NCBI RefSeq assembly: GCF_030159095.1
Contig: NZ_BRXS01000004.1
Coordinates: 305,673 to 369,672, forward strand
Direction: 5' to 3'
Origin: Roseisolibacter agri
Lineage (GTDB): Bacteria > Gemmatimonadota > Gemmatimonadetes > Gemmatimonadales > Gemmatimonadaceae
Length of the DNA: 64,000 nucleotides
In this document: positions 25,533 through 34,438 of the stretch, one piece after another
Layout: every line of letters starts with the position of its first letter
Position numbering within the stretch: position 1 is the first letter of the stretch
The notes under the pieces: model-generated
Databases searched by the model: none
Seen by the model: the letters and a program-made list of their open reading frames with translations, nothing else
Told to the model about the DNA's origin: nothing
Position numbers and translations under genes: made by a program

Positions 25533-25626
25533 CGCGCCGGCGTGCACCGCGGTTGACGCCGCGTGCGGGGCGTGCGAGCGTTGCCGGCGTTCGCCGTCAC
25601 CGACGTCTCCTCCAGCTCCCGCCGCC

Positions 25627-26070
25627 GTGCGTCGTCTCCTCGTCGCCCTCGCGTGCCTCGGTTCGGCCGCCTGCTCGTCCGCCACCCGCGCCGGCGCCGG
25701 CACGCCCGAGTTCCTGACGCCGTACGGCACGCCCCAGTACCCGTTCTCGCCCGCGGTGCGCGTGAACGGGATGCTCTACCTCGCCGGCCAGATCGGCACC
25801 GACAGCAGCGGCCGCCTGGTCCCCGGCGGCATCGAGGCCGAGACGCGCCAGACGCTCGAGAACATCCGCGACGTGCTGCAGCGCACCGGGTCGTCCATGG
25901 AGCGCGTCGTGAAGTGCACCGTGATGATGGCCGACATGAAGGAGTGGCCAGCGATGAACGCGGTCTACGCGCGCTACTTCCCGCGCAGCTTCCCCGCGCG
26001 CAGCGCCTTCGGCAGCACGGGGCTGGCGCTCGGCGCCCGCGTCGAGATCGAGTGCCTGGCGGCGGCGTGA
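25627..26070 (+). CDS. RidA-family protein with lipoprotein signal
   Basis: A 147-residue protein of the RidA/YjgF/UK114 family, whose best-known members hydrolyse reactive enamine/imine intermediates. It has a lipoprotein signal (ACLGSAAC, Cys16). The family body includes FSPAVRVNGMLYLAGQIG, ETRQTLENIRDVL and PARSAFGSTGLALGARVEIEC, with the conserved Arg and C-terminal Glu region present. Most RidA proteins are cytosolic, so an exported lipidated form is unusual. The GTG start at 25627 is fixed by the signal peptide. Confidence 0.88.
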   Translation: MRRLLVALACLGSAACSSATRAGAGTPEFLTPYGTPQYPFSPAVRVNGMLYLAGQIGTDSSGRLVPGGIEAETRQTLENIRDVLQRTGSSMERVVKCTVMMADMKEWPAMNAVYARYFPRSFPARSAFGSTGLALGARVEIECLAAA

Positions 26071-26107
26071 CGCGCGCGGCGGCCTCGATCGTGCGATTCC
26101 CGGCGGC

Positions 26108-26614
26108 GTGACCGTCCGCGCGCCCGACTCCGACGACGCACCCGCGGCCGCGCCCCCCGGCTCGTCCGACGCGGGGCGCGACACCTTCGCGCGCACGCTG
26201 GAGGTGGCGGAGTCGGACCTCGACGAGCAGGCGCACGTCAACAACGTCGTCTACGTGCAGTGGGTGCAGGACACCGCGACCGCGCACTGGCTCGCGCTGA
26301 CGACGCCCGAGGACCGCGCGCAGGTCGGTTGGGTCTGCACGCGGCACGAGATCGACTACCTCGCGCCCGCGTTGCTCGGCGACGCGGTCGTCGTGCGCAC
26401 GCGCGTGGGCCACGCGAAGGGGCTGATCTTCGAGCGGCACACCGACGTGCGGCGCGTGGACGACGATCGCGTGCTGGCGCGCTCGCGCACGCTCTGGTGT
26501 CCCGTGGATCCCACGACCGGCCGTCCGCGCCGCGTGCCGCCGCACCTGCGCGCGCTCTTCTCGATCGGCGAACCCGCACGCGAGGTGACCGATGGCGACG
26601 CGCCCGCCCGTTGA
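26108..26614 (+). CDS. Hotdog-fold acyl-CoA thioesterase (4HBT family)
   Basis: A 168-residue thioesterase. A disordered acidic N-terminus of about 25 residues precedes the hotdog domain. The family loop reads DEQAHVNNVVYVQWVQD, where the Asp/His/Asn cluster and the long helix are diagnostic. The paired strands (TRHEIDYLAPALLGDAVVV, then GLIFERHTDV) follow. The GTG start at 26108 follows the RidA stop by 37 nt. The last 23 nt overlap the next gene. Confidence 0.87.
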   Translation: MTVRAPDSDDAPAAAPPGSSDAGRDTFARTLEVAESDLDEQAHVNNVVYVQWVQDTATAHWLALTTPEDRAQVGWVCTRHEIDYLAPALLGDAVVVRTRVGHAKGLIFERHTDVRRVDDDRVLARSRTLWCPVDPTTGRPRRVPPHLRALFSIGEPAREVTDGDAPAR

Positions 26615-27125
26615 TGCGTCCTTGGAGCCGGTGGTGGGAGAGGTGCTCACCGGGCCCGTGCACGGCAGCCGGATGCACCATGCCCAGCGCGTGCGCGCGA
26701 TGGCGCGCCTGCTGGACACCGCGGTGCGCGTGCCGGGCACGCCGGTGCGCTTCGGGCTCGACGCGGTGCTGGGGCTGATCCCGGGCGTGGGTGACGTCGT
26801 CGGCGCCGCGGCGTCGGGCTACATCGTGCTCGCGGCCGCGCGCCTCGGCGCGCCGGCGACGGTGCTCGTGCGCATGCTGCTCAACGTCGGCATCGACACG
26901 CTGGTGGGCGCCGTGCCGCTGTTCGGCGACCTCTTCGACCTCGGCTGGCGCTCCAACTCGCGCAACGTCGCGCTGCTGGAGCGGCACCTCGCCGACCCGC
27001 GCGGCGCGCGCGCCGCCAGCAGCCGCGTGGTGCTCGGCGTGCTCGCGGGCATCGCGCTGCTCGCGGTCGCCGGCGCGGTGCTCGTCGTCCTGCTGGTGCA
27101 GAGCCTCCTCCGCGCCTTCGGCTGA
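26592..27125 (+). CDS. DUF4112 membrane protein
   Basis: A 177-residue protein matching the DUF4112 pattern. RVRAMARLLDTAVRVPGT leads into FGLDAVLGLIPGVGD, with further hydrophobic segments and GAVPLFGDLFDLGWRSN, then a C-terminal helix of about 25 hydrophobic residues. Function is unknown; the family is small, membrane-associated and widespread. The ATG lies within the preceding thioesterase gene (23-nt overlap), indicating translational coupling. Confidence 0.87.
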   Translation: MATRPPVDASLEPVVGEVLTGPVHGSRMHHAQRVRAMARLLDTAVRVPGTPVRFGLDAVLGLIPGVGDVVGAAASGYIVLAAARLGAPATVLVRMLLNVGIDTLVGAVPLFGDLFDLGWRSNSRNVALLERHLADPRGARAASSRVVLGVLAGIALLAVAGAVLVVLLVQSLLRAFG

Positions 27126-27166
27126 CGCCGCTCCGCCGCGCTTCCACCCCTCCAACTCGCGCCACC

Positions 27167-27526
27167 ATGCACGTGCAACCCTTCCTGCTCTGGATCGAGG
27201 CCGAGGAGTGGGCGCCCGGTCGATGGACCCCGTCGGACGACGTGACCGACGTTATCGTGACGCTCGCCGACGGCTCGCGCTGGATCGCCAGCTTCTGCAC
27301 CTTCGACCACCTCGCCACGCTGCGCGCGAACTGCGCGGCGAGCGGCGAGAACCTCGGCGGCCGCTACCTGTGGGCGTCCGACCTCGTGCTCGTGGACGAC
27401 ACGTCGCGCCCGAGCATCGAGGCCATCGTGCGCGACCTGCTGGTGAACGACGAGCTGCAGTCGGCGTTCTCGCCCGCCGACGAGGCGGAGGAGGAGGGCG
27501 ACGAGGAAGACCCCAGCGCCAACTGA
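27167..27526 (+). CDS. Unknown acidic-tailed protein
   Basis: A 119-residue soluble protein. It opens MHVQPFLLWIEAEEWAPG, has a compact alpha/beta middle (VIVTLADGSRWIASFCTFDH, YLWASDLVLVDD, IEAIVRDLLVN) and ends in a Glu/Asp-rich tail. No family was recognised. The sequence before the ATG shows no ribosome site. It sits in the run of small, same-strand genes. Confidence 0.7.
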   Translation: MHVQPFLLWIEAEEWAPGRWTPSDDVTDVIVTLADGSRWIASFCTFDHLATLRANCAASGENLGGRYLWASDLVLVDDTSRPSIEAIVRDLLVNDELQSAFSPADEAEEEGDEEDPSAN

Positions 27527-27655
27527 GCGACCCGCCGGGGCGCGCGGCGGGGGATGCGCGCGCGGCCCGGCGGTGACATCGTAGGGCAGGGCGGAGCAGC
27601 CGGACCGCGCACCCGCAGCGGTCCCGGTCCGCTCCCGATGCTCCGGGGGGAAGCC

Positions 27656-28042
27656 ATGGTCGACACCGCCGTCCGTCCGGACGCAGGGCTCGCGGAGCTG
27701 CTCACGCTGCGCGCCCGCACGGCCTCGCGCCGCCGGCTCACGCTCGACGTCGTGCTGGGGCTGTCGGTGGCGCTGCTGATGGCGCTCTGGCGGCCCGTGG
27801 CCTGGCCCGCGCTCTTCTCGGCCGCGCTCTGCTTCGCGGCCTTCGGGGCGTGGGCCGCCGCCGACCGCCGGCTCGTCGCGCTCGCGGCTCACGCGCGGGC
27901 GGAGCTGATCCTCCGGCCGCCGGTGGCGCCGCTCGCACTCTGGCGCACGGTCCGTGGGCTGGCGGCCGTCGTGGGCGTGTCGGCGGCCGTCGTGCTCGTG
28001 TTCACCGGGCTGTTCGGGATCGTGGGGCGCTGGATCAGCTGA
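27656..28042 (+). CDS. Small integral membrane protein
   Basis: A 128-residue protein with about three predicted membrane helices (LDVVLGLSVALLMALW, WPALFSAALCFAAFGAW, GLAAVVGVSAAVVLVFTG). A purine-rich GGGGGGAAG lies just before the ATG at 27656, which favours this start over a longer upstream frame. No family was recognised. The next gene begins 1 nt after its stop. Confidence 0.7.
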   Translation: MVDTAVRPDAGLAELLTLRARTASRRRLTLDVVLGLSVALLMALWRPVAWPALFSAALCFAAFGAWAAADRRLVALAAHARAELILRPPVAPLALWRTVRGLAAVVGVSAAVVLVFTGLFGIVGRWIS

Positions 28043-28043
28043 C

Positions 28044-28388
28044 GTGGACGCCCACCGCCGCCCCGACTCGCTGCCGGCGCGGACGCGGCTCGCCCGCGCC
28101 CCGCGGCGCCTGCGCGTGATCCGCGGTGGCGGGACGGGTGCGCCCACCGCGCCGCGCGACGTGCCGGCGGCGCTCGCGAGCCTGCTGCTGCCCGGCCTCG
28201 GGCAGCTGATCCAGGGGCGCCGTCGCCCGGCGCTGGTCCACGCGGCGATCGCGGCGGTCCTCCTCGCGGCCTGGCTGCTCGACCCCGCGCTGCGGCCGGT
28301 GGCCACGATGCTCCTCGCGGCGTGCCTGCTGACGTCCGCGACGGACGCCGCGCGCCACCGCCCCCGCCCGCCGCTCCGCCGCGCGTGA
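28044..28388 (+). CDS. Small membrane protein with TM2-like motif
   Basis: A 114-residue protein. A basic N-terminus of about 40 residues precedes LASLLLPGLGQLIQGRRRP, the PGLGQ-type motif seen at the start of TM2-like and related small membrane domains. Two hydrophobic helices follow (LVHAAIAAVLLAAWLL and PVATMLLAACLLTSA). GTG 28044 is adjacent to the preceding stop. The stop overlaps the following GNAT gene by GTGA. Confidence 0.68.
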   Translation: MDAHRRPDSLPARTRLARAPRRLRVIRGGGTGAPTAPRDVPAALASLLLPGLGQLIQGRRRPALVHAAIAAVLLAAWLLDPALRPVATMLLAACLLTSATDAARHRPRPPLRRA

Positions 28389-28933
28389 CGGCCGGCGATG
28401 CGGTCCCGCACGTCCGCCGCGCCACGCTGGCCGACGTCCCCGAGCTGCAGGCGATGATCGCGCGATCCGCGCGCGGGCTGAGCGAGGGCTTCTACACGCC
28501 CCAGCAGATCGAGAGCGCGGTGCGCCACATGTTCGGCGTCGACACGCAGCTCGTGCACGACGGCACGTACTTCGTCGTCGAGGCGGATGGCGCGCTGGTG
28601 GCGGGGGGCGGCTGGAGCCGACGGCGCACGCTCTTCGGCGGCGACCAGTTCAAGCAGGGCGAGGACGCGTCGCTCGATCCCGCGCGCGACGCGGCGCGCA
28701 TCCGCGCCTTCTTCGTCGATCCGTCGTGGGCGCGGCGCGGGCTCGGCCGGCTGCTGTTCGAGGCGTGCCGGAGCGCCGCGGCGGCGGCGGGCTTCACGAC
28801 GCTCAAGCTGCTGGCGACGCTCCCGGGCGAGCCGCTCTACACGGCGCTCGGCTTCACGGTGCGGGAGCGCGTGACGGTGACGCTCCCCGACGGCGTCGCG
28901 GTGCCGGGCGCGGTGATGAGCCGGCCGGTGTAA
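28385..28933 (+). CDS. GNAT family N-acetyltransferase
   Basis: A 182-residue acetyltransferase. The GNAT signatures are VRRATLADVPELQAMI at the start, the beta-4 and acetyl-CoA loop AFFVDPSWARRGLGRLLFEAC, and YTALGFTVRERV near the end. The GTG at 28385 overlaps the preceding stop (GTGA), continuing the pattern of coupled genes. The target is unknown. Confidence 0.87.
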   Translation: MTAGDAVPHVRRATLADVPELQAMIARSARGLSEGFYTPQQIESAVRHMFGVDTQLVHDGTYFVVEADGALVAGGGWSRRRTLFGGDQFKQGEDASLDPARDAARIRAFFVDPSWARRGLGRLLFEACRSAAAAAGFTTLKLLATLPGEPLYTALGFTVRERVTVTLPDGVAVPGAVMSRPV

Positions 28934-29003
28934 CGGGTGTCACGGTCTCGCTCGCCGGAACGGCGCTTGCCCTGTTCCAGGCAACGCCAACGGAGACGCC
29001 TTG

Positions 29004-29807
29004 ATGAGCGACGGACTGCGGGAAGCGCGCGAGACGGTGAAGCGCGCGCGAGCGCGCGAGGAGGCGGAGCGGAACGAGCGTAGCACGGGAGCGGCCGAGC
29101 GGGCCGCGGTGATGCGCGTGCGGACGATGCGCGGGAAGAGCGGCGTGCATCGCTTCCTGCTCGAGAACGGGCTGAGCGTGGCGTCGTTCGCGCTGTTCCT
29201 CGCGACGCTGGTGGGGCTGGTCTTCACCGGCGCGGCCGTCCAGTCGGAGGAGCAGCGCGACCATGGGCAGCCGCCGGTGACCGTCGTGGAGTACCTGCGC
29301 ACGGGCGCGTTCGTGGAGACGCTGACCGAGAACTGGGAGTCCGAGTTCCTGCAGATGGGGATCTTCGTGCTGCTGACCGCGAAGCTGTACCAGGTCGGGT
29401 CGGCGGAATCGAAGCATCTCGAGGAGCCCGAGGAGACGGACGAGGATCCGCGCACGCACCGCTTCGATCCCGAGGCGCCGTGGCCCGTGCGCGCGGGCGG
29501 CGTCGCGCTCGCGGTGTACCGCCACTCGCTCAGCCTCGCGCTGATGCTGCTCTTCGCGGCGAGCTTCGTCCTGCACGCGATGGGCGGCGCGCGCGCGTAC
29601 AGCGAGGAGCAGCTGCAGCACGGCGGCGAGGCCGTCACGACGCTGCAGTACCTCGGCACGAGCCAGTTCTGGTTCGAGTCGCTCCAGAACTGGCAGTCCG
29701 AGTTCCTGTCGGTGGGCGTGCTGGTGCTGCTCAGCATCTGGCTGCGTGAGCAGGGCTCGACGCAGTCCAAGCCCGTCGCCGCCCCGTCGCACGAGACGGG
29801 TCACTGA
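29004..29807 (+). CDS. DUF6766-like membrane protein with internal duplication
   Basis: A 267-residue protein. A charged N-terminus (about 45 residues) leads to [22 protein letters not shown], then [20 protein letters not shown] second hydrophobic block ([20 protein letters not shown]) is followed by [19 protein letters not shown]. The repeated NW(E/Q)SEFL..G..VLL unit shows an internal duplication of a two-helix module. I recognise this as the DUF6766 pattern, with no known role. GGAGA before the ATG at 29004 supports that start rather than the TTG one codon upstream. Confidence 0.82.
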   Translation: MSDGLREARETVKRARAREEAERNERSTGAAERAAVMRVRTMRGKSGVHRFLLENGLSVASFALFLATLVGLVFTGAAVQSEEQRDHGQPPVTVVEYLRTGAFVETLTENWESEFLQMGIFVLLTAKLYQVGSAESKHLEEPEETDEDPRTHRFDPEAPWPVRAGGVALAVYRHSLSLALMLLFAASFVLHAMGGARAYSEEQLQHGGEAVTTLQYLGTSQFWFESLQNWQSEFLSVGVLVLLSIWLREQGSTQSKPVAAPSHETGH

Positions 29808-29842
29808 TCACCTCGCGCATCACCTCTCACCGCGCCCCGCCC

Positions 29843-30169
29843 ATGCTCGTCGTCACGACTCCCGCCATCGAAGGCCGCCCCGTGCGCCAGTACCTCGGCC
29901 TCGTGTCGGGCGAGGCGATCCTCGGCGCGAACGTCTTCCGCGACTTCTTCGCCGGCATCCGCGACATCGTCGGCGGCCGCTCGGCCGCGTACGAGGAGGA
30001 GCTGCGCAAGGCGAAGCAGATCGCGCTCGACGAGATGGTCGCGCGCGCGCGCGACCTCGGCGGCGACGCGGTCATCGGCGTCGACCTGGACTACGAGAGC
30101 ATCCAGATGGGCAGCGGCGGCGGGATGCTGATGGTCAGCGCGAGCGGCACGGCGGTCCGGCTGGGCTGA
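29843..30169 (+). CDS. YbjQ/UPF0145-family protein
   Basis: A 108-residue protein of the YbjQ (DUF74, heavy-metal-binding-domain) family. Typical segments are [24 protein letters not shown], a central helical [25 protein letters not shown] and a final strand. The family forms pentamers and is assumed to bind metal or a ligand, but the role is not established. Length is standard. Confidence 0.92.
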   Translation: MLVVTTPAIEGRPVRQYLGLVSGEAILGANVFRDFFAGIRDIVGGRSAAYEEELRKAKQIALDEMVARARDLGGDAVIGVDLDYESIQMGSGGGMLMVSASGTAVRLG

Positions 30170-30224
30170 CCGCAGGGGGCACGCGGCCTGCGCTCACGGC
30201 GCCCCCACCTTCGCAGGAGGCACC

Positions 30225-30458
30225 ATGAGCGGAAGTCCCGGCAACAGCAGCGCGGGCACGCAGGGCGGCCGCACGCCGCGCAACGACAACGCGGACATCG
30301 TCGAGCGGCACGGCCGTCCCGGCGGCCGGAACACGGGCGGCACCGACGCCGAGGCGCACGCGCGTCCGACGCTGACCGGCGAGCGCGACTCGCGCCGCGC
30401 CGATCCCGATCGTCCGGACGCGTCGGAGGAGGACGACTCGCGCGACGAGGACCGCTAG
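30225..30458 (+). CDS. Short disordered hydrophilic protein
   Basis: A 77-residue, highly charged, low-complexity protein rich in Gly, Asn, Asp and Arg, with no hydrophobic core. It is supported as a real gene by an AGGAGG ribosome site just before the ATG at 30225, one of the clearest in the window. Composition resembles stress-associated disordered proteins, but there is no motif to prove this. It ends 17 nt before the converging aminotransferase gene. Confidence 0.65.
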   Translation: MSGSPGNSSAGTQGGRTPRNDNADIVERHGRPGGRNTGGTDAEAHARPTLTGERDSRRADPDRPDASEEDDSRDEDR

Positions 30459-30474
30459 CTCGTCGCGCGGTCCG

Positions 30475-31650
30475 TCAGGCCGGCACGCGCGCCGCGAGCT
30501 CCGCGAGCCGCGCCACGGCCTGCGACAGCACGGGGGCCGGCTGGACGAGCGAGATGCGGAACCAGCCGGCGCCACCGGGGCCGAACGCGAGGCCGGGCGT
30601 CACCACCACGCCCACCTCGTCGAGCGCCGCGCGCACCCAGCCCCAGTCGTCGAACCCCTCGGGGACGGGGAGCCAGGCGTACATCGCGGCGCGCGGCGGC
30701 GTGACGTCCCAGCCCGCCTCGCGCAGCGCCGTGTAGACCGCGTCGCGGCGCGCGCGGTACTCCGCGACGATGGGCGCCGCGAGCGTCGCGTGCGCGTCCA
30801 GCGCCGCGGCGCCGGCGGCCTGCGCGACCCACGGCGTGCCGTAGCCGACGTTCGTGCGGTAGGCGCCGAGCGTCGCGATCGCCTCCGCACTGCCGGCGGC
30901 GAAGCCGATGCGGAGGCCGGCCATGTTGAACGCCTTGGAGCACGAGTGCAGCTCGACGGCGACGTCCATCGCGCCCGGCACCTCGAACACGCTCGGCGCG
31001 CGGTAGCCGTCGAACGACAGCTCGGCGTACGCGAGGTCGCTCAGGAGCAGCAGCCCGTGGCGCCGCGCGAACGCGACACAGCGCGCGAGGAACGCGACGT
31101 CGCACACCGCGCCGGTCGGGTTGTTCGGGTAGTTCACCACGAGCACCTTCGCGCGCGACAGGACGTCCGCGGGGATCGCGTCCAGGTCGGGCAGGAAGTC
31201 CGGCGCCGGCGTCGGGATGAACCACGCGTCCGCGCCGTTGAGCATGGGCGCGCGCGCGTAGACGGGGTAGTAGACCGCCGGCACCAGCGCGACGTCGCCG
31301 GGTCCGCAGTAGGCCTGCAGCAGCTGCGCGACCCCCTCCTTGGACCCGCTGACCGCGATCAGCTCCTGCGCCGGGTCGAGCGCGACGCCGAAGCGCGCCG
31401 CCATGTAGCGCGAGGCCGCGCCCAGGAACTCCGGCGTCCCGCGGAACGGCGGGTAGCCATGGCGCGACGTGTCGCCGGCGGCGCGACGGACGGCCTCCAT
31501 CACCGGCGCGGGCGTCGGCTGGTCCGGGCTGCCGATGCCGAGGTCCACGAAGGTCCGGCCCCGGGCACGGGCGTCGGCCTTCAGCCGGTCGAGCTCCGCG
31601 AAGACGTAGGGCGGGAGGCGGTCGAGCGAGGGGATGGGGCGGGGCAGCAC
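30475..31650 (-). CDS. PLP-dependent aminotransferase, LL-diaminopimelate type
   Basis: A 391-residue class I/II aminotransferase (fold type I). N-terminal RLPPYVFAELDRLK, then DLGIGSPDQPTP and GYPPFRGTPEF, are characteristic of the DapL/AlaA-like group. VVNYPNNPTG gives the PLP-ring Asn, and SCSKAFNMAGLRIGF places the Schiff-base lysine at Lys239. It might act in lysine/diaminopimelate synthesis or on alanine or aspartate; sequence alone does not decide. GTG 31650 is chosen because the N-terminus then matches family length. A longer frame exists up to 31758. It lies downstream of the minor-pilin genes, with a hairpin between. Confidence 0.9.
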   Translation of the reverse strand: MLPRPIPSLDRLPPYVFAELDRLKADARARGRTFVDLGIGSPDQPTPAPVMEAVRRAAGDTSRHGYPPFRGTPEFLGAASRYMAARFGVALDPAQELIAVSGSKEGVAQLLQAYCGPGDVALVPAVYYPVYARAPMLNGADAWFIPTPAPDFLPDLDAIPADVLSRAKVLVVNYPNNPTGAVCDVAFLARCVAFARRHGLLLLSDLAYAELSFDGYRAPSVFEVPGAMDVAVELHSCSKAFNMAGLRIGFAAGSAEAIATLGAYRTNVGYGTPWVAQAAGAAALDAHATLAAPIVAEYRARRDAVYTALREAGWDVTPPRAAMYAWLPVPEGFDDWGWVRAALDEVGVVVTPGLAFGPGGAGWFRISLVQPAPVLSQAVARLAELAARVPA

Positions 31651-31699
31651 GACGGGGCGGGACGGGGACGACGGGGGCGTGGGAGCGCGGAATCTAGCC

Positions 31700-31724
31700 G
31701 GGACCGCGTCCGGACTGCGGTCCC
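31700..31724. terminator. Hairpin between the pilin cluster and the aminotransferase
   Basis: Eight-base perfect arms (GGGACCGC at 31700-31707 and its complement at 31717-31724) enclose a 9-nt loop. There is no U-tract. Placement after the pilX-like gene suggests termination of the pilin operon. Confidence 0.5.
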
Positions 31725-31828
31725 AGCCCCGGGACGCGCCGTCGCGCCCGTCGGTCACCGCCGCCGAGTCGGGACTCGGATCCGCAGCCCGTAGCGCGCA
31801 GCCCGCAGCCCGCCGTCCGCAGCGCCGC

Positions 31829-33058
31829 TCAGAAGAGCTGCGTCCACGCCCGGTCGCGGGCCCGCACGAGGATGGCCGAGCCGCGCAGGGCGCTCTCCAC
31901 CGCGCACTTCGAGTAGCGCACGGTCTGGTTGCCCGTCCACAGGCTGCCGTTGTTGCTCAGGTTGACGTTCCGGGCCATGACCGCGCCCGTGATGTTCGCG
32001 GTGCCGTTGCCGCGCTCCACGTCGTCGCGCACGATGATCAGCCCGACCCAGTCGAAGGTGCCGCGAAGCTTCAGGTTCCCGTTCACGAGCAGGATCCCCT
32101 GGCCGCGTCCGTTCGACTGCAGCTCCAGGTCGCCGTCGACGTAGATGATCGGGAAGTAGTTCACGCACGACGCCACCGAGCCCGCGCCGCGGAACGGCTC
32201 GCCCCAGTTCTGTGTGTTGCTGTACCGGCACGTGCCTGCGCTGTCGACGGGCAGGATCGTCATGCCGGGTGCCGCGCCGTTCAGGTACTTGATCGTCGCG
32301 TTCGCCGTCAGCGTGTTCCACGACTCGGTGCCGAAGCGCACGTAGGTGTTCGAGTCGCCGGCGGCGGGATCGAAGATGACCTTCGGCGCGCCCGACGGGA
32401 TGTTGCGGTCCGAGGAGTCCGACTGCGCGGTGCCGGGCGGCACCGCGATCGCCGGCATCAGCGTGCCGCGCATGCCGTTGCAGATGGAATCCGCCCACGC
32501 CACGTCGCTGTCCCACGAGTACGGGACGTAGTCACGGCCGTCGACGATCGCGGAGCCCTGCAGGTCCACGCGTCCGCCCGCCGTGATCGCGCCGCGCGGC
32601 TCGATGGTCGGATACGCCAGGCGCAGGATCGCGCCCACGCTGCGCTGCGCCGTCAGCGCCGGGTTCGGGATGCTCGCGCGCCCGACCGACTCCACGTGGT
32701 ACAGCATGTTCGTCAGGCGCGTGATGCGCACCTTCGACGTGTCGCCGGCGGCGACCCACACGTTGGTCGAGTCGACGCGGCCGACCGCGAGCCCGCGCGG
32801 CGCCGGGAGGTTCAGCTCCGTGCGCCAGTTCGCCACCTGCTGGTTCAATCCGTACTCGGCCACCGACATCGCGCGCTGCTCGATGAGCGTGTTGCGGCCG
32901 CCGCGGAACGTCTGCCGCGAGGCGGTGAACGAGCTCGCGGCGAGGGTGCTGAGCACGACGAGCAGCATCAGCGCGATCGGCAGCGCCATCCCGCGGCGCG
33001 GCGCCGACAGCCGGCGCGCGCGACGCCGGGCGGCGAGGCGGAGTCTGGGCATGCGCAT
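31829..33058 (-). CDS. PilX-like minor pilin / secretion component
   Basis: A 409-residue protein with an N-terminal membrane helix preceded by basic residues (RRGMALPIALMLLVVLS). It lacks the classic Phe-Thr-Leu-Ile-Glu start, as is usual for PilX-like proteins. Residues after about 60 form a large extracytoplasmic domain with few hydrophobic segments and several Cys. It is the last gene of a four-gene minus-strand cluster of minor pilins that primes or caps type IV pili or type II pseudopili. No ATPase, secretin or peptidase gene is present nearby. Confidence 0.75.
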   Translation of the reverse strand: MRMPRLRLAARRRARRLSAPRRGMALPIALMLLVVLSTLAASSFTASRQTFRGGRNTLIEQRAMSVAEYGLNQQVANWRTELNLPAPRGLAVGRVDSTNVWVAAGDTSKVRITRLTNMLYHVESVGRASIPNPALTAQRSVGAILRLAYPTIEPRGAITAGGRVDLQGSAIVDGRDYVPYSWDSDVAWADSICNGMRGTLMPAIAVPPGTAQSDSSDRNIPSGAPKVIFDPAAGDSNTYVRFGTESWNTLTANATIKYLNGAAPGMTILPVDSAGTCRYSNTQNWGEPFRGAGSVASCVNYFPIIYVDGDLELQSNGRGQGILLVNGNLKLRGTFDWVGLIIVRDDVERGNGTANITGAVMARNVNLSNNGSLWTGNQTVRYSKCAVESALRGSAILVRARDRAWTQLF

Positions 33059-33101
33059 GTGGGTCTCGCGGGTGCGGGAGGCGTGCTGCGCGATCAGGCG
33101 G

Positions 33102-34055
33102 CTACAGCCGGTTGCGGAGCGCGACGCGCACCGCCACCGAGTCGCGGAGCACGATCGTGTCGCGCGTGCCGCCGCGGATCAGCGCCCGCGCGCGGAAGGT
33201 GAGGTCCACGCGGCCGACGTTCGTGCCGGTCGGGGCGGCGAGCGCGACGCCGAGCGTGTCGAAGTAGCTGAACTTGATGCCGACGCGCGGACCGCCCGCG
33301 GCCTCGAACGGCCCGGCGATCGGCTCCGTCTGGCCCCACCCGCCGGTCAGGTACTCGCGGTAGCCGAGGTACCACGCGTCGCCGCCGTTCGGCTTGTAGA
33401 GCGAGTAGCGCACGGAGCGCAGGAAGCGCACGGGCGCGCCCGCGACCGTCGTGATCGGCGGATCGCCGTTGAGCGTCAGGCGCCAGCGCGGCTTGCTCGC
33501 CGGCGGGTCGAGCACGGGATCCGTGAAGGGCGCGCCGGCGCAGCTCGCGGCAGGCGCCGGCGCGATGCTGACCAGCGCGTACGGCAGCCAGCGGTCGTCC
33601 TCGGGGCCGGTGCGCGTGTTGTCGTCGTAGACGAGGACCGTGTCGCCCGGCAGCGGCGACGTGTGCCACTGCGTGAGCGCGTTGCGCGCGGCCATCAGCG
33701 GCGGCAGGTCCAGCTGGTTGGCCGCCGGCCGCACGCAGATGATCGACGAGCCGATCGTCGCCCGCAGCTGGATGGCCGAGTCCTGCAGGGCGGTGATGTC
33801 GCCGCCGGCGCGCGACGCCGCGCGCAGGTCCAGCGGCAGCAGCCCGAGGCCCGTGCGGAGGTCGCGCTGCATCTGCGTCGCGCCCTGCGTGCGGTTGAAC
33901 ATGCGGTACTGGCTCGTCAGCATCGTGCCGAGCGTGGCGCCGACGACCACGAGCAGCGTCATCGCGACCAGCAGCTCCGGCAGCGTGAAGGCCGCGCGTG
34001 CGGACAGGCGTGCGCGCATGCGCGCGGGCATGTGCGGGGTCACTGCTCGCGGCAT
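33102..34055 (-). CDS. PilW-like minor pilin
   Basis: A 317-residue protein with a prepilin leader (ARAAFTLPELLVAMTLLVVVG), cleaved before Phe and with Glu at +5. The remainder is a large beta-rich domain (LTLNGDPPIT, FLRSVRYSLYKPNGG). The ATG at 34055 overlaps the preceding gene by 16 nt. ATG 34031 or 34019 would also keep the leader and remove the overlap. By position and size it corresponds to PilW/GspJ-like proteins. Confidence 0.8.
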   Translation of the reverse strand: MPRAVTPHMPARMRARLSARAAFTLPELLVAMTLLVVVGATLGTMLTSQYRMFNRTQGATQMQRDLRTGLGLLPLDLRAASRAGGDITALQDSAIQLRATIGSSIICVRPAANQLDLPPLMAARNALTQWHTSPLPGDTVLVYDDNTRTGPEDDRWLPYALVSIAPAPAASCAGAPFTDPVLDPPASKPRWRLTLNGDPPITTVAGAPVRFLRSVRYSLYKPNGGDAWYLGYREYLTGGWGQTEPIAGPFEAAGGPRVGIKFSYFDTLGVALAAPTGTNVGRVDLTFRARALIRGGTRDTIVLRDSVAVRVALRNRL

Positions 34056-34438
34056 GGGATCACGCTCTGGTAGACGAGGGTGTTCGCGCGACCCGGCACC
34101 GTCAGCGAGTCGGTGAGCCGCTTCACGTTCCAGCCGTCCACCACCCGCCACTTCTCCACCACGCCACGCGTGGTGGACGTGCCCGACGTCGCACCCGCGG
34201 TGGCCAGCGTGGCGCAGGGAAGGCTCGACAGCGAGTCGAAGCGCGACTGCGCGATGGCCGCCGCGAGCGTCTGCGTCGAGCCGCGCCGCGTCGTCTTGGC
34301 GGCCACCACGCCCAGGCCGGCGACCGCGAGGAGGCCGATCGACAGCAGGATGATCGCGGCGATGACCTCGATCAGCGTGAAGCCGCGGCGATCGGCCGCA
34401 CGGCGCGGCGCGTTCGCGCGTGCGCGCCCGCGCGCCAT
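34040..34438 (-). CDS. PilV-like minor pilin
   Basis: A 132-residue prepilin with the leader RRGFTLIEVIAAIILLSIG, cleaved after Gly19 and with Glu at +5. It is short and PilV/GspI-like, with two cysteines (at residues 74 and 129) that may pair. Its start ATG shares one base with the preceding TGA (TGATG), so translation is coupled with the fimT-like gene. Confidence 0.83.
   Translation of the reverse strand: MARGRARANAPRRAADRRGFTLIEVIAAIILLSIGLLAVAGLGVVAAKTTRRGSTQTLAAAIAQSRFDSLSSLPCATLATAGATSGTSTTRGVVEKWRVVDGWNVKRLTDSLTVPGRANTLVYQSVIPCREQ

Noticed and set aside
28934-29003. Terminator between the GNAT and DUF6766 genes
   Set aside because: Only a weak, mismatched hairpin can be drawn and it overlaps the ribosome-site region, so it was not called.
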